Shown: one piece after another, positions 17,337-25,350 of the stretch
How the letters are laid out: every line of letters begins with the position of its first letter
Position numbering within the stretch: the first letter of the stretch is position 1
DNA from: Flavobacterium chilense
GTDB lineage: Bacteria; Bacteroidota; Bacteroidia; Flavobacteriales; Flavobacteriaceae
Assembly (NCBI RefSeq): GCF_001602525.1
Contig: NZ_LSYT01000002.1
Coordinates: 620,001-684,000 of the forward strand
DNA length: 64,000 nucleotides
Reading direction: 5' to 3'
Translations under genes and position numbers: made by a program
Notes under the pieces: model-generated
What the model was told of the DNA's origin: nothing
The model's database searches: none
Seen by the model: only the letters and a program-made list of their open reading frames with translations

Positions 17337-18332
17337 CTAATCCAAAGATTCGGTCAGTTTTTTGAAGACAGATTTCGCATCTTTACCTTCATATAAAACA
17401 GCATATACTGCATCAATAATAGGAGTTTTTGCACCATAACCCTGATTTAATTTATAAGCACTTTTAGTTGCATAATAACCTTCTGCGACCATACTCATTT
17501 CCATCATGGCACTTTTTACTGTGTAACCTTTACCAATCATGTTCCCGAACATTCTGTTTCTTGAAAAAATAGAATATCCTGTCACTAATAAATCGCCTAA
17601 ATAAGCCGAATCATTAATGTTACGTTTCATTTTGTGCACTTTTCTGATGAATTTCTTCATTTCGCGAATTCCGTTACTCATCATAACCGACTGAAAATTA
17701 TCACCATATCCTAAACCATGTGCAATTCCTGCTGCGATAGCGTAAATGTTTTTAAGCATTGCAGCATATTCAGTACCAATAATGTCATCAGAAATCTTTG
17801 CTTTAATATAATTTCCTGAAAGTGATTTAGCTACCACAGAAGCTTTTTCAGGATCACCGCAGGCAATAGTTAAATAAGAAAGTCTTTCAAGTGCCACTTC
17901 TTCTGCGTGACAAGGACCGGTAATAACACCAATATTGTAATAAGGTATATCGTATTGAATATGGAAATGTTCACCAACAATTAAACTCGTTTCCGGAACA
18001 ATCCCTTTAATTGCCGAAAAGATAATTTTATCTGCCAGAGAAACTGTCATGTTTTTTAACTCGGCATCTAAAAAAGCAGAAGGAATGGCGAAAATGATAT
18101 AATCCGCGTATTCAATCGCTTCATTTATATTACTCGTTAATCTGAGTTTGTTGGTATCAAATTCAACAGAACTTAAATAATTTGGGTTGTGTTTGTATTT
18201 CTGAATATGTTCTATTGCAGACTCATTGCGCATATACCAGGCAATTTCGGAAAGATTAACGCATAACATTTTTGCAATTGCCGTGGCCCAGCTTCCTCCT
18301 CCAATTACTGCAAATTTTAACTTTTCGCTCAT
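17337..18332 (-). CDS. gpsA: Glycerol-3-phosphate dehydrogenase [NAD(P)+]
   Basis: 331 aa from ATG 18332; the frame is open from a TTG at 18353, but the ATG directly precedes the conserved start SEKLKFAVIGGGSWATAIAK. The N-terminal Rossmann motif GGGSWATA (about residues 12-19), the FAIPSAFL region, the substrate-binding GPCHAEE and IKAKISDDIIGTEYAAMLKNIYAIAAG with its catalytic Lys identify GpsA. It makes sn-glycerol-3-phosphate for phospholipid synthesis. It is flanked by its own terminator and a 349-bp upstream gap, so it is likely monocistronic. Confidence 0.97.
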   Translation of the reverse strand: MSEKLKFAVIGGGSWATAIAKMLCVNLSEIAWYMRNESAIEHIQKYKHNPNYLSSVEFDTNKLRLTSNINEAIEYADYIIFAIPSAFLDAELKNMTVSLADKIIFSAIKGIVPETSLIVGEHFHIQYDIPYYNIGVITGPCHAEEVALERLSYLTIACGDPEKASVVAKSLSGNYIKAKISDDIIGTEYAAMLKNIYAIAAGIAHGLGYGDNFQSVMMSNGIREMKKFIRKVHKMKRNINDSAYLGDLLVTGYSIFSRNRMFGNMIGKGYTVKSAMMEMSMVAEGYYATKSAYKLNQGYGAKTPIIDAVYAVLYEGKDAKSVFKKLTESLD

Positions 18333-18681
18333 TATTTTATTAATTTGAAACAAAAGTACTTAATAATGTAGTAATAATACAAAATCTCATTTAAGAAATT
18401 TAAAACATAACTTTAAAGACAATGTTTTCAGCCATTTTCAAAAAAATGAAAAATATTTTATTCTCTACACAATAACCGTATAATTCTTACGTTGTAATTA
18501 TTTATAAATTAGAATTTTAATGAGTTTAGCAAAAATTGAGTTAGTTAGTTTTGTTTTAGTATTGTAAAAAGGCGTTCACGAGCAAGTTGGAACGCCTTTT
18601 TTATTTGGTAGTGTGTTCAGTTTTTTAGTGTTCAGTAATAGCACTTTGAGAATACATCATGTACTGACCACTAATCACTTT
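18333..18681. other. 349-bp gap: gpsA upstream region and adh terminator
   Basis: No ORF. It contains the strong hairpin at 18566-18602 and, near 18665, a degenerate ACTAATCACTTTTT word related to the repeat at 9626. No tRNA or other RNA gene was recognised. Confidence 0.6.
18566..18602. terminator. Intrinsic terminator downstream of alcohol dehydrogenase
   Basis: AAAAAGGCGTTC (18566-18577) pairs with GAACGCCTTTTTT (18590-18602). Both strands end in T-runs, but only the - strand dehydrogenase, 80 nt away, approaches it from a gene. Confidence 0.8.
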
Positions 18682-19839
18682 TTAATAACTCATTTCAACA
18701 ATAGATTTTACCTTGTCTAAAGTAATCAGTTGTTTTTCTCCCAGACCTTTCCAGCCTCTTTCGTCAAAACGATTTACGATAAAATCTGCTGTTTTGCTGT
18801 AATCATCAGTGTATTGAGAAAGTTTAGTGTCCATTCCCATTGTATGGAAAAATTCAACCGTTTTATCAATGGCACCTTTAGCCACTTCATCAACAGAACC
18901 GGTTAAATTGAAAATTCTTCTTCCGTATTGAGCCAGTTTCTCTTTTTTAGTTTCAAACATAACATTGTACAAACTTGGGCCAATGATAGCGAGAGTTCTC
19001 GCATGGTCAATTCCGTAAAGAGCAGTTAATTCATGCCCAATCATATGTGTTGCCCAGTCTTGCGGAACACCTTTTTGGATTAATCCGTTTAGTGCCATTG
19101 TACAGCTCCACATAAAATTAGAAGCCAAAGCATAATCGGTTGGGTTTTCAACCACTTTTGGACCAACTTCTATTAAAGTCTGTAAAATTCCTTCGGCAAT
19201 TCGATCTTGTAAATAGCCTTCGTGCGGATATGTTAAATATTGCTCCATTACGTGAGTATAAGCATCAACAACACCATTTTGAATTTGTCTTTTTGGTAAA
19301 GAAGCAATTACCGTTGGGTCACAAATAGAAAATTTTGGAAACATGGCACTTCCGCCAAAAGCCAGTTTTTCCTGAGTAGATTCGATCGTAACAACAGAAC
19401 CGGAATTCATCTCACTTCCCGTTGCAGGAAGCGTTAAAACAGTTCCAAAAGGCATTGCATTTTCTTTAATTAAAATGCGTTTTTGCAAAATGTCAATTGG
19501 ATTTCCGTCAAAATTAACGGCTGCCGAAATAAATTTCACACCATCAATAACAGATCCACCGCCAACAGCCAGAATGAAGTCTATTTTTTCAGCTTTAATA
19601 ACATCAACAGCTTTCATTAAAGTCTCAAATCTTGGATTGGGTTCAATGCCTCCAAATTCCACAATTTCAAAACCTTTTAAGTGAGCAATTACCTGATCGT
19701 AAACGCCATTTTTAAAGATACTTCCACCGCCGTAAGCCAATAATATTTTGGCATCTTTAGGAACTAAAGTCGAAAGTTTCTCAATTTGTCCTTTTCCGAA
19801 AATTAAATTTGTCGGATTGTATAATTCAAAGTTTAGCAT
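18682..19839 (-). CDS. Iron-type alcohol dehydrogenase (YqhD/BdhA-like aldehyde reductase)
   Basis: 385 aa. The N-terminus NPTNLIFGKGQIEKL and the glycine-rich GGSIFKNGVY and AVGGGSVIDGVKFI motifs form the NAD(P)-binding part. The metal-binding region (AYTHVMEQYLTYP and MIGHELTALYGIDHARTLAII) carries the Asp/His ligands of the iron-containing ADH family. YqhD-type enzymes reduce a range of aldehydes with NADPH, often as detoxification. It is followed 160 bp upstream by a DJ-1-like gene in the same direction, which may be a functional hint to reactive aldehydes. Confidence 0.92.
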   Translation of the reverse strand: MLNFELYNPTNLIFGKGQIEKLSTLVPKDAKILLAYGGGSIFKNGVYDQVIAHLKGFEIVEFGGIEPNPRFETLMKAVDVIKAEKIDFILAVGGGSVIDGVKFISAAVNFDGNPIDILQKRILIKENAMPFGTVLTLPATGSEMNSGSVVTIESTQEKLAFGGSAMFPKFSICDPTVIASLPKRQIQNGVVDAYTHVMEQYLTYPHEGYLQDRIAEGILQTLIEVGPKVVENPTDYALASNFMWSCTMALNGLIQKGVPQDWATHMIGHELTALYGIDHARTLAIIGPSLYNVMFETKKEKLAQYGRRIFNLTGSVDEVAKGAIDKTVEFFHTMGMDTKLSQYTDDYSKTADFIVNRFDERGWKGLGEKQLITLDKVKSIVEMSY

Positions 19840-19861
19840 GTTTTTTTAAGTTTCTAAGATA

Positions 19862-19990
19862 CTAAGGTTCTGAGGGACTAAGTTTTTTAGCCTAGAATTT
19901 TAGCATCGAGTTAATTTAATTATTTTAAATTTTGACAAAAGTCTAAGTTGCTAAGAGAAAGCTTAGTCGCTTAGCAACTCAGACCCTTAG
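19862..19990. repeat. CTAAG-word repeat cluster with inverted arms
   Basis: Words based on CTAAG recur in both orientations. GTCTAAGTTGCTAAG (19941-19955) pairs with CTTAGCAACTCAGAC (19968-19982) apart from one position. It fills the gap between the dehydrogenase and the DJ-1-like gene. Confidence 0.65.
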
Positions 19991-19999
19991 CACCTTTTT

Positions 20000-20761
20000 T
20001 TAATTCAATTTCTGTAATAACTTACTCGCTACCAATTTAGACGAGGCTGGATTTTGACCTGTAATTAAAAGTCCGTCTTCTACAGCATAAGGTTGCCAGT
20101 TAGCACCTTTTGAAAATTGAGCACCATTCTTAGTTAAGGCATCTTCTAATAAAAACGGAACTACTTTGGTTAAGCCAACCGCTTCTTCCTCTGCATTTGT
20201 AAATCCAGTTACTTTTTTACCTTTTACTAAAAAATCACCGTTTACTTTTACATTTTTTAAAACTGCAGGAGCGTGACAAACAAAAGCAACCGGTTTTTTA
20301 TGTGTATAAAAAGATTCGATCAAAGCGATTGAGCTTTTGTCTTCCACTAAATCCCAAAGTGGTCCGTGACCTCCTGGATAAAATACAGCATCGTAATCCT
20401 TTTGATTGATAGTAGAAAGTTTATGAGTGTGTTTTAATTTTTCCTGTAATGTTTTATCAACATCAAAACGTTTAGTGTCTTCTGTTGCAGATGCCGGATC
20501 AGCACTTTTAGGATCAATTGGTGGCTGACCTCCAAGCGGAGAAGCAATTGTAATTTCAACTCCCTGATCTAATAATTCATAATAAGGTGCAGCAAATTCT
20601 TCTGACCAGAATCCTGTTTTTTCTCCTGTATTGCCCAGTTTATCGTTACTGGTCACAACAAATAATACTTTTTTCATACTTTTTTTATTTGTTTTTTGAG
20701 CTATAGCCGAAGTGCTAAAAGCTGTAAATGCTATAATTGCGAGTAATGCTGTTTTTTTCAT
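20000..20761 (-). CDS. Secreted DJ-1/PfpI family protein (Hsp31-like)
   Basis: 253 aa. A signal peptide (MKKTALLAIIAFTAFSTSAIA) precedes a flavodoxin-like DJ-1/PfpI domain. The nucleophile elbow is VAFVCHAPAVL with the reactive Cys, and the conserved acidic residue is in AAPYYELLDQG; PGGHGPLWDL is also typical. Relatives act as glyoxalase III, deglycase-like or chaperone proteins. Export to the periplasm is unusual for glyoxalases but common in Bacteroidetes members. It is divergently transcribed from a LysR regulator 85 bp away, the standard layout for LysR control. Confidence 0.88.
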   Translation of the reverse strand: MKKTALLAIIAFTAFSTSAIAQKTNKKSMKKVLFVVTSNDKLGNTGEKTGFWSEEFAAPYYELLDQGVEITIASPLGGQPPIDPKSADPASATEDTKRFDVDKTLQEKLKHTHKLSTINQKDYDAVFYPGGHGPLWDLVEDKSSIALIESFYTHKKPVAFVCHAPAVLKNVKVNGDFLVKGKKVTGFTNAEEEAVGLTKVVPFLLEDALTKNGAQFSKGANWQPYAVEDGLLITGQNPASSKLVASKLLQKLN

Positions 20762-20819
20762 AACTTTAAATTTTTAACAAATTTACAGCTTAAGTGATAT
20801 CAGTAAAAATAAAATAAAC

Positions 20820-20827
20820 TATGTTTG
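20820..20827 (+). promoter_or_regulatory. Promoter -7 box (TATGTTTG) of the LysR gene
   Basis: TATGTTTG fits TAnnTTTG and ends 19 nt before the LysR start. On the opposite strand a TAAATTTG box lies near 20780, so the 85-bp divergent region could hold both promoters and the regulator's binding site. Confidence 0.45.
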
Positions 20828-20846
20828 TTATAAATAATTTTATGTC

Positions 20847-21749
20847 ATGGTAAATCTCGAATGGTACAGAACATTTAAAGCGGTTTATAAAAATGGAAAT
20901 TTTTCGGTTGCCGCAAAAGAGTTATTTATGAGTCAGCCTGCCGTTAGTCAGCAGATCTCAATGCTTGAAGCTCATGTTGGAAATAAATTATTTAATCGAA
21001 AGTCAAAAGGCGTAGAACCAACAGATTACGCTAAGTTACTCAATAATTTAATTATTGATGCACTTGACAGGCTCGAAAATGTCGAAACTACATTTAGGGC
21101 GAAAGCCGAAGATGCAACCCGCTTAATTTCTGTTGGAATTTCAAAACATCTTTTCAGTAGCGTTGGCAGCAGTTTAATTTCAAAGTTTGATTTAATTGAT
21201 TTTACATTTACAGATAATGATTCTCTTTTTGCCCTTGTAGATGCTAAAAAACTCGACTTTGCTATTGTAACAAAAAAGTTTGATACGTTTGATACTATTC
21301 AGGAATTGGTAGGCAGAATTAAACTGGTTATGGTTGCACCAATAAAAATGGATGTAACCGAATTTCGTCAAAAACTGAAATCGGATAATTTTACGGAAGC
21401 AGAATTATGGCTTAACGAACAAAAATGGTATTGTCATGATGCCCGAATTCCGCATATTAAATTATTCTGGCTGCATGCTTTCAATAAAAAAAGACCATCT
21501 ATGGTTCCTAATTATATTATTCCATCAGAATATGAAATGCTGGAAATGCTCTCTAAAAACTCCGGAATTGCTATAACCTGGAATTGTAATGCCAGAAAAT
21601 TTGTAAAAGAAAATAAATTACAATTGTTATGGAATAGTTTTCATGTACCTGAGGTGGAAGTATATTTATTAGCACGAAAAAATAACGGTTCTAAGACTTT
21701 ATTTGATAAGATTGTTTCGGAGTTACAATTATCTTTAAGAAATGCTTAA
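20847..21749 (+). CDS. LysR-family transcriptional regulator
   Basis: 300 aa. The N-terminal winged helix-turn-helix (residues ~1-60) has FSVAAKELFMSQPAVSQQISMLEAHVGNKLFNRKSKGVEPT, the canonical LysR recognition helix. Residues ~90-295 form the periplasmic-binding-protein-like effector domain. By position it probably controls the divergent DJ-1-like gene and possibly the alcohol dehydrogenase; the effector may be a reactive aldehyde or oxidant, which is inference. Confidence 0.93.
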   Translation: MVNLEWYRTFKAVYKNGNFSVAAKELFMSQPAVSQQISMLEAHVGNKLFNRKSKGVEPTDYAKLLNNLIIDALDRLENVETTFRAKAEDATRLISVGISKHLFSSVGSSLISKFDLIDFTFTDNDSLFALVDAKKLDFAIVTKKFDTFDTIQELVGRIKLVMVAPIKMDVTEFRQKLKSDNFTEAELWLNEQKWYCHDARIPHIKLFWLHAFNKKRPSMVPNYIIPSEYEMLEMLSKNSGIAITWNCNARKFVKENKLQLLWNSFHVPEVEVYLLARKNNGSKTLFDKIVSELQLSLRNA

Positions 21750-21787
21750 GTTTTATCCTAAACAAATATTTAAATAGTCCTTATAGT

Positions 21788-22156
21788 ATGAGAAATACAG
21801 CAAAGTTTTTAGTGCTTACAATAGTGTTTTTTATTAGTAATTCCTGTAATGAGCAACTAGAAATCATAACGGATTGTCTGGGACAATCAGCCAAGGCAGA
21901 AATCAAATATTCTCTGGATCCTGTTAATGCCAAGAAAATTAATTTTTCACTTAAATATAAATACGAGGGAACAGGAAACTTAATTTCTATAACATGGATA
22001 TTTGGTGATGGAACAACAGAAACTACAACTGATATCAAAGTAACACATACTTACGAAACAGTAGAGAACTATGAAGTTAAGGCAGATATGAAATTCAGAA
22101 TAAATAGTAGCACAGATTGCAATACAACTCCAAAGAAAGTTGTAACAGTAAACTAA
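21788..22156 (+). CDS. Small PKD-domain lipoprotein, 122 aa
   Basis: Lipoprotein signal with Cys20 (SNSC). The mature part is a single PKD-like Ig fold: ITWIFGDGTTETTTDIKVTHTYETVENYEVKAD matches the WxFGDG...HTY...YxV pattern of PKD domains, which usually mediate surface protein or polysaccharide contacts. It lies 38 nt after the LysR stop in the same direction, but the relation may be accidental. The function is unknown. Confidence 0.75.
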   Translation: MRNTAKFLVLTIVFFISNSCNEQLEIITDCLGQSAKAEIKYSLDPVNAKKINFSLKYKYEGTGNLISITWIFGDGTTETTTDIKVTHTYETVENYEVKADMKFRINSSTDCNTTPKKVVTVN

Positions 22157-22175
22157 CTGAGATAATAATAATTAA

Positions 22176-22226
22176 AGAGTCAATTTTATAATTTATGCTC
22201 CTGCATTAGATTATAAAATTGACTCT
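22176..22226. terminator. 17-bp perfect hairpin, possible terminator
   Basis: AGAGTCAATTTTATAAT (22176-22192) pairs perfectly with 22210-22226. No T-run follows on the + strand, so it may act as a weak terminator or barrier between the PKD lipoprotein and nrtR. Confidence 0.6.
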
Positions 22227-22260
22227 CATTCGTTATATTTGTTTGATATGATTTAGGACT

Positions 22261-22953
22261 ATGGAAAATTTACAAAATATTAGAATTGCGGTTGATGCGA
22301 TTGTTTTTGGTTATAAAAACAATGATTTGTATGTGTTATTGATTGAACAGCAATTTGGTACTTCAGAAAAATACTGGGCTTTACCAGGTGGTTTAGTTAA
22401 AAATGATGAATCATTAAATGATGCGGTAATACGTGAATTACATGAAGAAACAAACGTACAGCTCACTTTTATGGAACAGTTGTACACTTTTGGGGATGAT
22501 ATTCACCGGGATTCCAGAAACCGTGTAATTTCGGTTGCCTATTATGCTTTGGTTGATGCTTCAAATTTGGAGATTAAAGCAGACACAGATGCTGAAAGAG
22601 TACAATGGTTTAAAATAGATGAAATTCCGGCTTTGGCCTTTGATCATAATTTGATATTACAAAAAGCGATTGAGAGATTAAAAGCAAAACTGACTTACGA
22701 GCCAATTGGTTTTGATTTGCTTCCGGAAGAATTCTTGTTTTCGGATCTTGAAAATTTGTATTGCACCATTTTAGAAAAAGAAATTGACCGAAGAAACTTC
22801 AGGAAAAAAATACTCAGTTATGGTATTTTAGAAGAAACTGAAAAATTTTCACCAATAAAAACGGGTCGTCCGGCAAAGCTTTTTAAGTTCAATAAGTTGA
22901 AATATAGTGAATTAACTAAAGAAGGTTTTCACTTTGAAATAAAGTTTGCGTAA
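22261..22953 (+). CDS. nrtR: NrtR-family Nudix transcriptional regulator of NAD metabolism
   Basis: 230 aa. Residues ~1-145 form a Nudix domain with a nearly intact Nudix box (GLVKNDESLNDAVIRELHEE, G-x5-E-x7-REUxEE). Residues ~150-230 form a C-terminal winged helix (FRKKILSYGILEETEKFS, TGRPAKLFKFNKLKY). This fusion defines NrtR-type regulators, whose Nudix domain senses ADP-ribose or related NAD products; Bacteroides also has an arabinose-sensing branch (AraR). Here prs follows and a NAMPT gene ends the cluster, so a NAD role is favoured. Two TTTGCGT-N7-AC(G/A)CAAA dyads lie at and after its stop codon, consistent with repression of the downstream genes. Confidence 0.85.
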   Translation: MENLQNIRIAVDAIVFGYKNNDLYVLLIEQQFGTSEKYWALPGGLVKNDESLNDAVIRELHEETNVQLTFMEQLYTFGDDIHRDSRNRVISVAYYALVDASNLEIKADTDAERVQWFKIDEIPALAFDHNLILQKAIERLKAKLTYEPIGFDLLPEEFLFSDLENLYCTILEKEIDRRNFRKKILSYGILEETEKFSPIKTGRPAKLFKFNKLKYSELTKEGFHFEIKFA

Positions 22954-22965
22954 TTTTTACACAAA
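22945..22965. promoter_or_regulatory. nrtR: Candidate NrtR operator 1 (imperfect)
   Basis: TTTGCGT-N7-ACACAAA. It differs from operator 2 in one base of the second half and overlaps the nrtR stop codon (22951-22953). Its start is exactly 52 bp before operator 2, close to five helical turns. Confidence 0.55.
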
Positions 22966-22970
22966 ATAAA

Positions 22971-23000
22971 TTGTTTATTAAAAATTTAATTCTACATTTG
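22971..23000 (+). promoter_or_regulatory. Promoter for the prs-nadV cluster (TTG-N19-TACATTTG)
   Basis: TTG at 22971-22973, a 19-nt spacer, then TACATTTG at 22993-23000 match the Bacteroidetes consensus exactly in spacing and -7 form. Operator 2 (22997-23017) overlaps the -7 box and the expected start site, which suits repression by blocking RNA polymerase. Confidence 0.75.
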
Positions 23001-23017
23001 CGTATAATTAACGCAAA
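22997..23017. promoter_or_regulatory. nrtR: Candidate NrtR operator 2 (perfect dyad)
   Basis: TTTGCGT-ATAATTA-ACGCAAA, with 7-bp perfect arms around a 7-bp spacer and further symmetry inside. It lies between the -7 box and the prs start (23028). Dyads of about 21 bp are usual for NrtR sites. Assignment rests on position and symmetry. Confidence 0.7.
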
Positions 23018-23027
23018 ATAAAAAACT

Positions 23028-23861
23028 ATGATACTAAATCTCGACCCAAAATTCGCTCCTTTCCAAAATCAGGAAGAAATCAAATTTCAAAGTTTTACAT
23101 TTTCTGGTGGAGAACCCCACATTAAAATCAGTCCGGATTTTGATGCAAACAGAAAAATAACCATTACACACAGGCTAAATTCTTTCAATGATTTAGGATT
23201 GTTATGTGTCACAGTGGATGCGTTACGCAGAATGGACGTTAAAATCATCGATCTTTTTATTCCGTACTTCCCGGCTGCAAGACAAGATCGTGTTATGATT
23301 CCGGGCGAACCTTTATCTGTAAAAGTGTACGCAGACATTATCAATGCCATGCAATTGAATAAAGTGTTTGTTTTTGATGCACACTCTGAAGTAACTCCGG
23401 CTTTATTGAACAACAGTACAGTAATTCCAAACTATACTTTTATCCAAGAAGTCTTGAATAGAATTGGTCAGAATGTAAAATTGATTTCTCCGGACGGAGG
23501 CGCTTTAAAGAAAATCTATAAAGTTTCTGAATTTTTAGGAGGTGTTGAAGTAGTAGAATGCAGTAAAAGCCGAGATGTAAAAACAGGAAAATTATCTGGA
23601 TTTAAAGTTTATGAAGAGGATTTAAACGGAATGGACTGTTTAATTGTAGATGATATTTGCGACGGCGGCGGAACTTTCGTTGGTTTAGCCGAAGAATTGA
23701 AAAAGAAAAATGCAGGAAAACTGTACCTAGCCGTAAGCCACGGAATTTTCAATAAAGGTTTCGAAGTTTTAAATTGTTTTGATGGCATTTTTACAACGAA
23801 CTCTTTTAAAGACTTTGAAGGCGAAAGTGTTCAGGTGATCGGATTGGATCAATTAGTTTAA
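23028..23861 (+). CDS. prs: Ribose-phosphate pyrophosphokinase (PRPP synthetase), short divergent form
   Basis: 277 aa, shorter than the ~310-aa housekeeping enzyme. The family signatures are present: PYFPAARQDRVMIPGEPLSVKVYADII, FVFDAHSE, ISPDGGALKKI and the PRPP loop CLIVDDICDGGGTF. It makes PRPP from ribose-5-phosphate and ATP. Short Prs versions are often found with NAMPT genes, including in phage NAD-restoring pathways, because NAMPT needs PRPP. It is the first gene after the NrtR operators. A separate full-length prs is expected elsewhere in the genome. Confidence 0.93.
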   Translation: MILNLDPKFAPFQNQEEIKFQSFTFSGGEPHIKISPDFDANRKITITHRLNSFNDLGLLCVTVDALRRMDVKIIDLFIPYFPAARQDRVMIPGEPLSVKVYADIINAMQLNKVFVFDAHSEVTPALLNNSTVIPNYTFIQEVLNRIGQNVKLISPDGGALKKIYKVSEFLGGVEVVECSKSRDVKTGKLSGFKVYEEDLNGMDCLIVDDICDGGGTFVGLAEELKKKNAGKLYLAVSHGIFNKGFEVLNCFDGIFTTNSFKDFEGESVQVIGLDQLV

Positions 23862-23981
23862 ACATGAAACCTGAAACAAAAAATTACTATTAACCGTTTC
23901 AAGTTTAAAACCCAAATTTTAAGTTCAGTGCACAGCTTGAAACTTGAAACAAGAAAAACCTGAAACAAAAACCACAAAACA
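23862..23981. repeat. TTGAAAC/CTGAAAC word repeat gap
   Basis: Words CCTGAAACAAAAA occur twice (near 23868 and 23959) and ACTTGAAAC/GTTTCAAGT occur in both orientations (23897-23907, 23940-23950). No ORF. The gap separates prs from the next cluster gene but shows no T-run terminator. Confidence 0.6.
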
Positions 23982-24314
23982 ATGAGCGATTTAAAACCAA
24001 GATTTATTGAGTCTTTAAGAAGAAACAATGATCAGATTAGAGAAGACAGAGCCAAAACAATTGGCGAGGATTCAGAATTAATATACAGACGAAGAGTCGA
24101 AGACATCGAATTAAAAATAAAAAGACTCGAAAGAGAACAAGAAGGATTGATTGATATTAGTCCGCTGGATAAAAACAGTTTAACCTTTGCCGATTTTCAG
24201 CCAGAAGCTTTTGTACAAAAAGATATGGAACTTGCGCTGACCATCAGAAATTTGAATATCCAGTTTGAAGTAACAAAAAAGAGATTTGAGTATTTATTTG
24301 GTAAAACATTTTAG
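23982..24314 (+). CDS. Coiled-coil hypothetical protein, 110 aa
   Basis: Highly charged and helical; residues ~35-60 (YRRRVEDIELKIKRLEREQEGL) form a coiled coil with a heptad pattern. The N-terminal segment NDQIREDRAKTIGE shares REDRAK-xx-G with the start of the VWA protein encoded 2 nt downstream, suggesting a common binding feature. No family is recognised. Close spacing with the VWA gene indicates a protein pair. Confidence 0.7.
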   Translation: MSDLKPRFIESLRRNNDQIREDRAKTIGEDSELIYRRRVEDIELKIKRLEREQEGLIDISPLDKNSLTFADFQPEAFVQKDMELALTIRNLNIQFEVTKKRFEYLFGKTF

Positions 24315-24316
24315 TC

Positions 24317-25186
24317 ATGGGAGGTACAAGATATGATTTCGGTGCTCGTGAAGACAGAGCAAAAAAAGTAGGATATGCCAGCAAATCAGCTAGCGAGATA
24401 TTTACACAGAATGCACTAAGAATGGCGCATGAATCTATGAATCCGAACGGAGTGATTTTTAGAGAAGCGAGAGATTCAGAAGTTCATCCCAATACAGTTC
24501 CAATTATTTTAGGACTGGACGTTACAGGAAGTATGGGACATATTCCGCACGAATTGATAAAAGAAGGACTTCCAAAATTAATGGGAGGAATTATTCAGGG
24601 AGGCGTTCCGGATCCGGCACTTTTATTCTTGGGAATCGGAGATCACGAATGTGACAGATATCCGCTTCAGGTTGGACAATTTGAATCTGGAGACGAAGAG
24701 CTGGATATGTGGTTAACGAGAACTTACATTGAAGGCGGAGGAGGAGGAAACGCTGGCGAAAGTTATCTTTTAGCATGGTATTTCGCAGCATTTCATACTA
24801 AAACTGATGCTTTCGAAAAAAGAGGACAAAAAGGATTGTTGTTTACAGTAGGCGATGAGCCAGGTTTAAAAACACTTCCGGCATCAGCAATTAAAGAAAT
24901 TATGGGTCAGGGACAACAGACTTATACGCATCTTGAATTGTTGGCAGAAGCTCAAAAAAAATACGATGTATACCACATCAGTGTATTGCATTCAGGACAA
25001 GCGATTAATGCCGATGTGGAATGGAAAGAATTGCTAGGACAAAATTGCTTATCTATCGAAGATCACAGAGAAATTCCAAATGTGATCAAGAAAATAATCT
25101 GCGATAAACATAAAAGTTCTGGTTTAGGAACTATACCAGTTTCAGGTACAAGTGATAGTAGTTTAGACAATATAGAAATGCTTTAA
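24317..25186 (+). CDS. VWA-like domain protein with MIDAS motif
   Basis: 289 aa, cytoplasmic. After an N-terminal segment (REDRAKKVGYASKSASEIF) a von Willebrand A-like fold starts near residue 55: PIILGLDVTGSMGHIPHEL has the DxTxS metal-ion site, followed by LFLGIGDHECD, a glycine-rich insert (TYIEGGGGGNAGESY) and LLFTVGDEPG. Such proteins often serve as scaffolds that contact partners through the metal site. It forms a tight pair with the coiled-coil gene. No enzyme function can be stated. The inclusion in an NAD cluster is of interest. Confidence 0.75.
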   Translation: MGGTRYDFGAREDRAKKVGYASKSASEIFTQNALRMAHESMNPNGVIFREARDSEVHPNTVPIILGLDVTGSMGHIPHELIKEGLPKLMGGIIQGGVPDPALLFLGIGDHECDRYPLQVGQFESGDEELDMWLTRTYIEGGGGGNAGESYLLAWYFAAFHTKTDAFEKRGQKGLLFTVGDEPGLKTLPASAIKEIMGQGQQTYTHLELLAEAQKKYDVYHISVLHSGQAINADVEWKELLGQNCLSIEDHREIPNVIKKIICDKHKSSGLGTIPVSGTSDSSLDNIEML

Positions 25187-25190
25187 ATTT

Positions 25191-25336
25191 TTTAAACACA
25201 TAGAAACATAGGCTTTTGTTTGTGAGTAAAAGAAAACAAAAAGAAACTAGTTTCTAACACATAGCAACTATGTGTATTGATGCAAGTGAAACGCCTTTTT
25301 CAAGTTTCTAAAAATCTATGTTTCTATGTGTTTAAA
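25191..25336. repeat. 21-bp inverted repeat around nested palindromes
   Basis: TTTAAACACATAGAAACATAG (arms 25191-25211 and 25316-25336) is perfectly complementary. Inside are AGAAACTAGTTTCT (25242-25255) and ACACATAG-CAA-CTATGTGT (25257-25275). It fills the gap before the PurA-like gene. Confidence 0.75.
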
Positions 25337-25350
25337 ATAAATAAAACGAA

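Noticed and set aside
18540..18602. Plus-strand small RNA ending at the 18566 hairpin
   Set aside because: A TAGTTTTG box is present but the start would lie directly before the hairpin, leaving no transcript; it is better read as the dehydrogenase terminator.
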